Source: Lachnospiraceae bacterium GAM79
GTDB taxonomy: Bacteria > Bacillota > Clostridia > Lachnospirales > Lachnospiraceae
Assembly (NCBI GenBank): GCA_003584705.1
Contig: AP018536.1
Coordinates: forward strand, 1,550,001-1,614,000
Length of the DNA stretch: 64,000 nucleotides
Direction: 5' to 3'
The position numbers and the translations under genes are program-made. Positions 18,346 through 25,813 of this stretch are shown in pieces. How positions within the stretch are numbered: the stretch's first letter is position 1; the number at the start of each line of letters is the position of its first letter. The notes beneath the pieces are model-generated. The model did not search any database. It had not been told where the DNA came from and worked only from the letters and a program-made list of their open reading frames with translations.

Positions 18346-19137
18346 TTGTTGTATATCATTACAGAGGATTCAAATTCAGCCCGTGATTTCTGGCAATGTG
18401 TAGCCCAGACATTCAGATCTGTGGATTCCTTTCTGTTAGTATCATTTCCAATCGGGAGTGATGGACAGACTGCTTCGGGGAATACAACCTTAAAGGCGCA
18501 GGTGTTAAGCATATTTCCCAAATTGCAGGCAGGAGATAAAGTATTTGTAGCGGTTGACTGTGTGGCAAACAATACCAAAGGGTTTATTGCACATGACTTT
18601 GTGAAATGGGGAACCAGGCTGTGCATGAAAAAAGGCGCTGAGTTTGTTGCTACATCCTATTGGTGCTTTGAGGATCTGTACCTTTCCTATGACGAAGTCT
18701 TAGCGATGTACTTGAAGAACCCCGTGGCAGAAAATGTGGTCATTGCTGCATTACAGTATGTACATGATAATTTGCAAAATGGAACAGATTATTTTGATAC
18801 CAGTCGCGAGATTCAGAACTTTATTGATTTACATAACAGCGCAGGAAAAAACAGAGAACACTTTGCAAACGAACTGCTGATGGAGGTAACAAGGGCATTA
18901 AAAGGGAACGGTCATTTTGCGATAACGAAATCAGTGGGAGCGTTCCGGAAATCGGCGGAATGTTGGTTGAGAGATTGCAGTGACATAAAAGAAAATATGG
19001 CACAACAGCAAGTGATAAATATATGCGATAAAAAGTGTGAATACTGCTGTAAAGATAAGGGTACCGTAGATAAGCTGATAGATTTAGACACAAGATCCAT
19101 TTGCAAGGACAGCGGTTACCGGCTTCAGCAGATTTGA
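18346..19137 (+). CDS. TOPRIM/DUF4435-like protein, third gene of cargo operon
   Basis: 263-aa protein with a layout like DUF4435/OLD-type TOPRIM nucleases: an early acidic residue after a beta strand (LYIITED), a second strand ending in Asp (KVFVAVDCV) and a YWCFEDLYLS segment like the S-x-E-N-Y element of DUF4435. The C-terminus carries a Cys cluster (CDKKCEYCC) that may bind metal. Start is TTG at 18346 or 18349 after GGGGGTGGG. Paired with a small P-loop ATPase, it resembles a split OLD-like module; the family assignment is tentative. Confidence 0.5.
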   Translation: MLYIITEDSNSARDFWQCVAQTFRSVDSFLLVSFPIGSDGQTASGNTTLKAQVLSIFPKLQAGDKVFVAVDCVANNTKGFIAHDFVKWGTRLCMKKGAEFVATSYWCFEDLYLSYDEVLAMYLKNPVAENVVIAALQYVHDNLQNGTDYFDTSREIQNFIDLHNSAGKNREHFANELLMEVTRALKGNGHFAITKSVGAFRKSAECWLRDCSDIKENMAQQQVINICDKKCEYCCKDKGTVDKLIDLDTRSICKDSGYRLQQI

Positions 19138-19155
19138 GAAGGTGGATACAGGGAA

Positions 19156-19193
19156 AGCAACCTATTCCTAGCGAGGGCGGTTGCTTTTTTTTT
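19156..19193 (+). terminator. Terminator of the three-gene cargo operon
   Basis: AGCAACC / GGTTGCT stem with a long loop, followed by nine T. It closes the operon 19 bp after the third stop codon. Confidence 0.8.
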
Positions 19194-19419
19194 GATGTTT
19201 ATTTTTTTTGAAATATACACCAAAATTGACAGGGTCAAAATTGGTTATTTTGTAGAGGGCATGAAGCTTCTACATCATCACTAATCACCTTATTAAATCT
19301 CTGGCTATTCTCGCCACTGCCAAAACATTTTCCCAGCGTTATTGTATTAAATGTAAGGAGGACAGAAAAGAAAATGTCCGAAACAAAATAGTAAATGCGA
19401 AACGCAGGAGGAAAAAATT
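19194..19419. other. Cargo intergenic region
   Basis: No gene seen. It contains TTGACA at 19225 and a direct repeat of CAAAATTG around it. A convincing -10 at the right distance is missing. The next gene has its own AGGAGGA site. Confidence 0.5.
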
Positions 19420-19944
19420 ATGTGCAGAAAATTAGTAGTAACCAACGAGATCTTTTTAGGAACAAGAGCAATCTGTTATGAAGCCTACAGCTTACCCAAG
19501 GGGGAAGTCGTGGAACTGACAGAGAAGCAGATCAAAGATGCCCTGAAAGGCATTACTACGGATGAGGTGTATGGTCTGGAGTTATCCGAAGCAGGGGAAC
19601 TGGTAATGGATAAAAAGAACTTTTTCACCACCAACATGATGAAGAAAATCCACACCAACACTTTAATTCCCATGGTCGAGGAAGATTGTTTAGCCAACCT
19701 TTTCTATATTGTGATCGGTACACATAAGGAAAAGGGAAATACCATGTATGATGTGATTTCCTCACGATATGAGAGAACCAGCTTCACGGAGGAAAAAGTA
19801 AAAACGCTGTTGGATATGCATATCATCAGTGCCGGGGCGAAACTGGAAAATGGTGCGGTAGTGGTGGCATCTCTGGAAAAACCAACAGCACCTGTGGCGG
19901 ATGGAAAACAGAAAGAGGATAAGGAGAAGTCGGACACCCTGTAA
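19420..19944 (+). CDS. Hypothetical protein of mobile-element type
   Basis: 174 aa, not recognised. It has no signal peptide or membrane helix. A compact N-terminal domain (about 1-150) is followed by a charged Lys/Glu tail. Proteins of this kind are found beside DUF3846 genes in clostridial integrative elements, and a DUF3846-like stub does follow here. AGGAGGA lies 7 bp before the ATG. A hairpin spans its stop codon. Confidence 0.6.
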   Translation: MCRKLVVTNEIFLGTRAICYEAYSLPKGEVVELTEKQIKDALKGITTDEVYGLELSEAGELVMDKKNFFTTNMMKKIHTNTLIPMVEEDCLANLFYIVIGTHKEKGNTMYDVISSRYERTSFTEEKVKTLLDMHIISAGAKLENGAVVVASLEKPTAPVADGKQKEDKEKSDTL

Positions 19945-19964
19945 TGGGGTGTCCGTTTCTTTTC
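19932..19964 (+). terminator. Terminator-like hairpin over the stop codon
   Basis: GGACACCC / GGGGTGTCC with the stop codon in the loop, followed by GTTTCTTTTC. The T-tract is interrupted, so it may only attenuate. Confidence 0.6.
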
Positions 19965-19977
19965 GGAGGGCAGCAGT

Positions 19978-20112
19978 ATGAAAGTATATGGATACACGAA
20001 AGATAAGCAAGGAATCATGGAAATAGAAAATTCTCTCAAGGCAGAGCAGGCGTTTGTCGGAGGTCTGATAGAATGTACGGCGTTGACAGAAGAGATGCTT
20101 TGGAGTATTTGA
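19978..20112 (+). pseudogene. 5' stub of a DUF3846-like gene
   Basis: 44 codons starting at an ATG after GGAGGGCAG. The first 37 residues (MKVYGYTKDKQGIMEIENSL...VGGLIECTAL) have the pattern of DUF3846 proteins, which are usually over 100 aa. After TALTEE the frame runs into unrelated sequence and stops. An internal deletion probably joined this stub to the truncated methylase that follows. Confidence 0.5.
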
Positions 20113-20149
20113 CCAATACAAGACAGCTTGCCTAAATAACAATCATAAG

Positions 20150-20455
20150 ATGTTAATAGATGAAATGAAAAAGGAGTTCGGACAAATGAAATTTGATGTA
20201 GTCATAGGTAACCCACCATATAATAAAGGAATGGACTTAGACTTTGTAGACCTAGGTTATAAAATATCGAACAAATATACAGTAATGATAACACCAGCTA
20301 AATGGCAAACCACAGCAGATGATTATAGTGGATGTGCAAGTAAAAATATCAATTATAAGCAGTTTCGTGAAATGTATGTACCACACATGAGTTATGTTTG
20401 CTTCTATCCACAAAGCATGGAGGTATTTGACATTTACCAAATAGATGGTATTACA
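20150..20455 (+). pseudogene. Adenine-specific DNA methylase fragment, 5' side of an IS insertion
   Basis: 102 codons with the adenine methylase catalytic motif NPPY (about residues 22-25). The SAM-binding motif I that should precede it is absent, so the gene was truncated at its 5' end before or apart from the IS. The frame continues across the IS: DGIT at 20444-20455 joins WFIID at 21946 when the IS and one target repeat are removed. It would be 297 aa rejoined and still lack its N-terminus. Confidence 0.75.
20448..20455 (+). repeat. Target-site duplication of the IS256-family element (left copy)
   Basis: GTATTACA here and at 21938-21945, directly flanking the IS. Eight bp is the normal duplication for IS256-family elements. 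Confidence 0.9.
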
Positions 20456-20478
20456 GGGAGTATCCTAAAGTTTGTGTA

Positions 20479-20522
20479 AACCTCCAAACTGATGTAAGAT
20501 AAAATTACTCAGTTTGGAGGTT
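20479..20522 (+). promoter_or_regulatory. Hairpin sequestering the transposase ribosome binding site
   Basis: AACCTCCAAACTGA (20479-20492) pairs perfectly with TCAGTTTGGAGGTT (20509-20522). The Shine-Dalgarno GGAGG (20516-20520) is inside the 3' arm. This would block translation of transcripts that read into the IS from outside. Confidence 0.8.
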
Positions 20523-20528
20523 ATTTTT

Positions 20529-21782
20529 ATGGCAAGAAGAAAAGACAGCCCACAAAAAGCAGCAATGAGAGAAATGATGCGTGACTATCTGAAAAATAAT
20601 GATATCAGCATCAAAGACGGCACCGATGTAAATAGCATCATGCGTGACATGATGTCTGTCCTTTTGGAAGGTGCTTTGGATGAAGAACTGGATGAGGAAT
20701 TAGGATATTCCAAGTATGACTATCGAAACAAAGAAACAGACAATAGTAGAAATGGACATTCCAGCAAAACCATGCACACCAGTTATGGAGATATGGATGT
20801 GGCGATTCCAAGGGATCGTAACGGTGATTATGAACCACAGCTGATTAAAAAATATCAAAATACCGTAACTCAGGACATGGAAGAAAAAATACTTTCCATG
20901 TATGCCAAGGGAATGACAACTGGAGACATTGAATCCCACATGCGTGAATTATACGATATTGATATTTCTGACAGTACAATCAGCAGGATCACAGATAAAA
21001 TCCTGCCGATTGTAAAAGAATGGCAGGAACGCCCTTTGGAAGAAGTGTATGCTGTAGTATTTATGGATGCAATCCACTATCACGTCCGCAGTGAAGGACG
21101 TATTGTAAAACGTGCGGTTTACATTGCCCTTGGTATCGATATGAATGGGAAAAAAGATGTTCTTGGAATGTATGTTGGAGAAAACGGAAGTGCAAAGTTC
21201 TGGCTTTCTATCATGAATGGATTAAAAAACAGAGGCGTTGAGGATATCCTAATTGCATGCGTTGATGGTTTAAATGGATTTCCACAGGCAATCGAGGCGG
21301 TTTATCCAAAAACAGAGATTCAGCAGTGTATCATTCACCAGATCCGCAATTCAACGAAGTTTGTCTCCTACAAAGATATCAAAAAACTGATGGCTGATCT
21401 GAAGCTTGTATATGCGGCTCCAACGGAAGAAACAGCTTTAAATGAGTTAGAATTATTCAAAGATAAATGGGATTCCAAGTACCCGAAAATCTATAAATCC
21501 TGGCATGATAACTGGGCAACACTGTCCACTTATTTCAAGTATCCAGAAGCTGTAAGACGTTTGATTTATACCACAAATGCCATTGAAGGATTCAACCGTC
21601 AGCTTCGGAAAGTGACCAAAAGCAAGACAGTTTTTCCGTCAGATGATAGCCTTTTAAAAATGCTGTATCTGGCAACTATGGATATCACGAAAAAATGGAC
21701 CGGACACAGGCAGGACTGGGGGCAGATCCATTCCCAGCTGGAAATCTATTTTGAAGAACGTCTAATCGGACGCAACCTGTAA
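20529..21782 (+). CDS. IS256-family (Mutator type) transposase
   Basis: DDE transposase of 417 aa. The conserved core includes VFMDAIHYHVR (first Asp), LIACVDGLNGFPQAI (second Asp) and the C-terminal TNAIEGFNRQLRK with the Glu. Start is the ATG at 20529, 8 bp after GGAGG; an upstream in-frame TTG at 20514 is not needed. The gene is intact and probably functional. Confidence 0.96.
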   Translation: MARRKDSPQKAAMREMMRDYLKNNDISIKDGTDVNSIMRDMMSVLLEGALDEELDEELGYSKYDYRNKETDNSRNGHSSKTMHTSYGDMDVAIPRDRNGDYEPQLIKKYQNTVTQDMEEKILSMYAKGMTTGDIESHMRELYDIDISDSTISRITDKILPIVKEWQERPLEEVYAVVFMDAIHYHVRSEGRIVKRAVYIALGIDMNGKKDVLGMYVGENGSAKFWLSIMNGLKNRGVEDILIACVDGLNGFPQAIEAVYPKTEIQQCIIHQIRNSTKFVSYKDIKKLMADLKLVYAAPTEETALNELELFKDKWDSKYPKIYKSWHDNWATLSTYFKYPEAVRRLIYTTNAIEGFNRQLRKVTKSKTVFPSDDSLLKMLYLATMDITKKWTGHRQDWGQIHSQLEIYFEERLIGRNL

Positions 21783-21808
21783 AAACAGCTTGCTTTAGGC
21801 AGGTTTTA

Positions 21809-21874
21809 TTGACATACCCAAAAACTCCTGTATAATGCAGATATGGGCAGAATCCGGAAAATCGGCTCTGCCCA
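21809..21874 (+). promoter_or_regulatory. Outward promoter with immediate hairpin at the IS right end
   Basis: TTGACA (21809-21814), a 16-bp spacer and TATAAT (21831-21836), both perfect. A hairpin TGGGCAGA / TCTGCCCA (21844-21874) starts where transcription would begin, but only a short T stretch follows. It may produce a tiny RNA or drive the genes to the right. Confidence 0.6.
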
Positions 21875-21945
21875 TTTGTAACTATTCACAAATCTTATAT
21901 CAGTTTTTAACGTTTACACAAAACTTGAAACGGTCTCGTATTACA

Positions 21946-22533
21946 TGGTTTATTATTGATAAGAACACTCATGACAGTTGTGAAGTAATCAATAAATGTA
22001 GAGTGCAAGAATATTACAATTCATCAATAATGAGACCATTATTGGGGCGTGAAAGCCTTCTTAATATTGGTTCAGAAATTGTTGATAGTCTACACCAATA
22101 TAAACATTTTGTTTTTAGGCAATATGCATCAAATAAATATCAAGTATGGACAAATAATCAAGTAGCAGGCAGTGGTTCAAGATTTATGTCAGATAACGGA
22201 AGTTCAACAGTTATAGGGTTAAGTAGAATACTAGATACATCAAAAGGTGAAAAATCACCATCTGGAGCAAGTGAATGTATATTCAGTTCAGATAATAGAG
22301 CCGAGTGTGAAAGTTTTATATCATGGCTAAACACGAAGTTTACAAGATTTTTTGTTGCATGCAATATTTCAAAATTAACTGGAATACTCACCAATGATTA
22401 CTTCCGTTTCGTTCCCGCTCCACCATCAGGCAAGTTTGACCACATCTACACCGACCAAGAATTGTATGAAGCATTCAACTTACCTCAAAAATACATAGAT
22501 ATCATTGAATCAGTCATCAAAGAGCGAAAATAA
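21946..22533 (+). pseudogene. Adenine-specific DNA methylase fragment, 3' side of the IS insertion
   Basis: 195 codons plus stop, in frame with 20150-20455 once the IS is removed. It looks like the target-recognition and C-terminal part of an Eco57I-type or related N6-adenine methylase (RFVPAPPSGKFDHIYTDQEL is a typical ending segment). Without motif I it is unlikely to be active even if rejoined. Confidence 0.7.
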
Positions 22534-22626
22534 TCGAATATAATATAGCAAATCATTCACAATGTTCTTGTCATGTGATAAAATATGATAAGATATGCAT
22601 AATGAGAATATTGGAGGTACAAACGA

Positions 22627-23406
22627 ATGTATTCAGTAACCAAACGAATTAGCATGATAAAACAACCCCGTGGTGGATACATAAACAAAAAAGAACTTGT
22701 GGTAACTCAACTTGATGATGGAATTACATTGAATGAGAATGAGAATATCCATGCAAGTTTAGTTGGTCTTGCAGTTGATTATATGACCCGATTTTTGATG
22801 GGTGCCCAAAAAGAGGAAGCCTTTTCAATATCTTTGAAGGGTGCTTTGGCTTTGGATTTATTTACAGGGAATAAAAAGCAATCGTCAATGAAAAACGCTA
22901 CAAGTCTATTAGCAGATATAAAAGGACTTGATAAAAAATCCATAACAAATGCTTGCAAATTGGTAGGATATGATGTTTGTTTTAGAGCTGGCATAATAGG
23001 GTATAAGCCGGTAGAAGAAATTAACCCCGATAAAGATACGATTGAAAACATTGTAACCATGATTAATCGTAGTTTATCTTTTTGGAAAGAATATGGACCT
23101 ATAACAAAAGATGGATTTACATTTGAAGGCGGATACACAGACACTATATCTACTGGTGATGGAGACTATTTAACAAAAGATACATTATGGGATTTTAAAG
23201 TGTCAAAGGATGAGCCAAAGCCAAAATACACATTGCAGTTGTTGGTATATTATATCATGGGTATGCACTCGATTCATAAAGAGTTTAAGAGCATAAAGAA
23301 TCTAGGTATATATAATCCTCGTATGAACAAAGTCTATACAGTAAGCATTGATACGATACCTCAATCAGTAATTAATGAAGTATCAAAAGATGTAATTGGT
23401 TATTAA
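22627..23406 (+). CDS. RecB/Cas4-like PD-(D/E)XK nuclease
   Basis: 259-aa protein. The segment GDGDYLTKDTLWDFKVSK (about residues 178-195) followed by YTLQLLVYYIMG matches the RecB-family pattern of G-x-x-D, hydrophobic strand, (D/E)-x-K and Q-x3-Y. It has no helicase domain and no CRISPR nearby. GGAGGT lies 9 bp before the ATG. It is intact, richer in A+T than the chromosome, and ends at a strong terminator. A role in defence or in element maintenance is inference; the fold call rests on motif spacing. Confidence 0.6.
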   Translation: MYSVTKRISMIKQPRGGYINKKELVVTQLDDGITLNENENIHASLVGLAVDYMTRFLMGAQKEEAFSISLKGALALDLFTGNKKQSSMKNATSLLADIKGLDKKSITNACKLVGYDVCFRAGIIGYKPVEEINPDKDTIENIVTMINRSLSFWKEYGPITKDGFTFEGGYTDTISTGDGDYLTKDTLWDFKVSKDEPKPKYTLQLLVYYIMGMHSIHKEFKSIKNLGIYNPRMNKVYTVSIDTIPQSVINEVSKDVIGY

Positions 23407-23425
23407 AAATACAGTGGCAAATTAA

Positions 23426-23462
23426 AAAGGCTACCTCACCTCCCAAGTGAGATAGCCTTTTC
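23426..23462 (+). terminator. Strong terminator after the nuclease gene
   Basis: 14-bp stem AAAGGCTACCTCAC / GTGAGATAGCCTTT with one mismatch and a short loop, 20 bp after the stop. The symmetry with A/T runs makes it usable in both directions. Confidence 0.85.
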
Positions 23463-23813
23463 AAAATTCCATTCTAATAAATTGCACGACAACTTAAAGC
23501 AAAAATGAATACCCATTAGTAAGAAGTGAATAGAAAATAAATAAAAGAGTGGTATTTCGTATAATTATGAGTTAATATGCATCAGACACACTTTTGTAAA
23601 AAGGGAGAAGAATTTTAATAGTTATAAAGGATATCAATCTTCATTCAGTAAAAATAATTATTGGAAGATTCAGTAAATAAGAGGACTGGCAGCAATGCTA
23701 GTCCTTTTTGTGACGTTTTTTTGGCAGAAAAATGACGTTTTCTTTGTTGAAATCTGTTGTATAATTGGAAACAAGAACAGTAGTTGGGGAATTTTCAAGG
23801 GAGGTATAGCTAT
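23463..23813. other. Cargo intergenic region with a promoter-like TATAAT and a terminator
   Basis: No protein gene seen. TATAAT lies at about 23560, followed about 120 bp later by a terminator (AGGACT / AGTCCT, 23682-23709, then TTTTT). A small RNA between them is possible. A second TATAAT at 23758-23763 probably serves the SH3-protein gene, though its -35 is weak. Confidence 0.4.
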
Positions 23814-24842
23814 ATGAAAAATGACAACTCGAAAACACCATATGATTCTTATTTAGAATCACTTGAAAGAATGAGAAAATCGTTAATGCCATTAACTAAA
23901 ACATTGTCTGAAATGACCCTTGATACATCGGCATTAATAGGAGCAGCAGGACTTATGAGCAGTAGAATGGCAGAATTGTGGAAAGGGTATGAGAATGTAG
24001 ATATATCAAAATCAGCGTCAGCAGTATTGAAAGCTGCTTATACTCCTTTTGAGGTATCAGAGTCATACAAACAATCAATGGAATCTTTTAAAGAGATTGG
24101 AAGACAGTTTTCAGCAATAAACATGGCGGAAGAATATAGAAGAAGCCTAGATAGCATACAAAATATTGCAAAATCATTGATGTCAGTAACCACTATTGAT
24201 ACGGCACGTTCAATCCAGAACCTTCAGGAATCAATGAAACTTTTTACGGATAGTGTTATAGCTGAACAGATTAGTCAGTTAGAGAGCATTGATTACAGCA
24301 AAATTTTTTCTCAAACACTGCAAAAAAACGGAACTTTTAAAGATGCTGTCGATGCAGCGTATGAATCTCTTCAAGAGGAAGAGAACATCTCAGAAAATGT
24401 AGAGTTGGAAACAGACTTTGCAAGTGAACAGGAAATTCAAGACACAATAAATGACCAGATGAATAACCCTGTTGGTTTCCAAGAGAGAGTTGCAAATTGG
24501 GCGGCAGAAAAATACAAAAAATATTTTATTGTAATTAACTTTTGGTTACTTATATGGGGGATTTTTATTCAGCCTTATCTTCAGGAAAATTTGGGTCTTC
24601 CAGCTATGACTTATGTAGAAAGTAATGTAAAAGAACTTCCTGAAAAAGGAGCTAAAATTGTTGCCCAGTTGAAGGAAAATATAGAAGCAACCATTATTGA
24701 AAACACAAATTACTACTACAAAGTTACGTTCACAGACGAGGATGGTGTCCAGAGGGAAGGCTATGTTGCAAAGAGAAATTTGAAAATTATAAAAGAGCCA
24801 GAAGCAGAAGAAACGGAGGAAAAGTTACCTCCAGAAGAGTAA
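23814..24842 (+). CDS. Membrane protein with helical N-terminus and C-terminal SH3-like domain
   Basis: 342 aa, family not recognised. Residues about 1-225 are helical and coiled-coil-like, with repeated S-x-x-S-I-x-x-L patterns. A hydrophobic segment follows at about 237-256 (IVINFWLLIWGIFIQ), then an SH3-like beta domain ending in EGYVAKRNLKIIK and an acidic tail. Start is the ATG at 23814, 8 bp after a near-perfect AAGGGAGGT; an upstream frame from 23784 is unlikely. It may be a membrane-tethered effector or sensor of the cargo. Confidence 0.6.
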   Translation: MKNDNSKTPYDSYLESLERMRKSLMPLTKTLSEMTLDTSALIGAAGLMSSRMAELWKGYENVDISKSASAVLKAAYTPFEVSESYKQSMESFKEIGRQFSAINMAEEYRRSLDSIQNIAKSLMSVTTIDTARSIQNLQESMKLFTDSVIAEQISQLESIDYSKIFSQTLQKNGTFKDAVDAAYESLQEEENISENVELETDFASEQEIQDTINDQMNNPVGFQERVANWAAEKYKKYFIVINFWLLIWGIFIQPYLQENLGLPAMTYVESNVKELPEKGAKIVAQLKENIEATIIENTNYYYKVTFTDEDGVQREGYVAKRNLKIIKEPEAEETEEKLPPEE

Positions 24843-24907
24843 TAAAAAGGTCTTCTATTGTATTCTCCCTGTCATTGACAGTAATACCAAAAACAGGTAA
24901 ATATTTG

Positions 24908-24954
24908 AAAAAATCCCAAGACTTTCTTCTTTTGGAAGGTCAAGGGATTTTTCT
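24908..24954 (+). terminator. Terminator after the SH3-protein gene
   Basis: AAAAATCCC / GGGATTTTT with additional partly paired AAGACTT / AAGGTC inside, followed by TTTCTTTC. Confidence 0.7.
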
Positions 24955-25630
24955 TTCAGTGTCTGAAAAATCCGTTTATCACCTTTTCCCGACTGGTTAG
25001 TAATTTCCCCACCCATCAACACCTACACCCATCTACCATGTGATTTTCCAACCTCAGACAAAGCAAAAAACAGTAATAAAGCATTTCAGAAAAATATTTT
25101 CAAGTTTTCCACGCAGCATTTCCATGAATCCACCAGCACCATCCGAACAGGTGATGAAAGCACTGTGAACCACAGGAGCCAATCTGTCATGTGACCCGAC
25201 ATTCTCATTTTTGGAAGTAGTAGACCATTTTCAGACAGGTTGTTAGTTTTCTAAAGCGCAATAGTCACTTATTTTCCACCGCACTGACCTTTTTTCACTT
25301 TTCACCCCGATACGTTCATCGATTTTCCCACAGCGTTCCCCCTGATCGCATAGCGTCCCTACCCCAGAACAGTTTATTTCCGAACTACCTTACATCGTCC
25401 CCACCGAAGCCATACCCGTAGCGGTAACAGCACACCTTTTGAAAACGGAACGCATTTGTATTGCGCGCTAGATTAAATAAATTAAGAGGTATATTTACTT
25501 GTTAAATAATTAACGATGCACTGCTATGAAAGAATAAAAACATTCGGAAAATAGCGGAAATAATCTTGCATTTTGTGTAGGTCAGCGTTTCAATGGCATA
25601 CACTGGTAAAAACCTCGTTCGGAGGATGGA
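24955..25630. other. Non-coding region before the recombinase operon, with a repeated TTTTCC motif
   Basis: No gene of normal length on either strand. The plus strand is pyrimidine-rich. A loose motif (T)TTTCC-x-AC occurs about five times (near 25003, 25042, 25104, 25271 and 25321). A CATACACT box, like a sigma-E or sigma-K -10, lies at 25597-25604, 27 bp before the next start, without a clear -35; a weak vegetative promoter (TTGCAT at 25566, TTCAAT at 25589) is an alternative. Confidence 0.45.
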
Positions 25631-25813
25631 ATGGCAACTGGATCTGGCGCTAAGAGAGCAGCAAAGAACCGGGAGGTTTCCTTACGGAAGGAAACAGAGG
25701 TGCAGTGTGGAATTGTACGGTTACTGTACGAGGACGGAAGTTTATCGGAGAAGGAATATGAGGACATTGTGGAGTTGTTGTATGCAAAAGAAAAAGGAGG
25801 AAAACAGAAATGA
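25631..25813 (+). CDS. Small 60-aa protein translationally coupled to the recombinase
   Basis: Basic N-terminus (MATGSGAKRAAKNREVSLRK) followed by a helical SHOCT-like segment (LLYEDGSLSEKEYEDIVELL). GGAGG lies 5 bp before the ATG. Its stop overlaps the recombinase start (ATGA at 25810-25813), so the two are made together. Small basic proteins next to large serine recombinases are sometimes recombination directionality factors; that is only a hypothesis here. A longer overlapping frame from 25593 is a shadow. Confidence 0.7.
   Translation: MATGSGAKRAAKNREVSLRKETEVQCGIVRLLYEDGSLSEKEYEDIVELLYAKEKGGKQK

Larger units (their letters stand above)
20456..21937 (+). mobile_element. IS256-family insertion sequence, 1,482 bp
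   Basis: Complete element. The 26-bp terminal inverted repeats are imperfect (17 of 26 matching), starting with GGGAGTATCC on the left and GAGACCGTTT on the right strand, with the inner TTTGTGTAAAC identical. It has a full-length transposase and an intact 8-bp target duplication, so the insertion may be recent. It sits inside the methylase fragment. Confidence 0.93.

Noticed and set aside
17412-24842. Calling the element a prophage or a conjugative transposon
   Set aside because: No capsid, portal, tail, relaxase, coupling protein or replication gene is present; only the recombinase is of mobile-element type, apart from the nested IS.
25370-25460. Possible 21-aa minus-strand peptide (MRSVFKRCAVTATG...)
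   Set aside because: No ribosome binding site or conservation evidence; too short to support.
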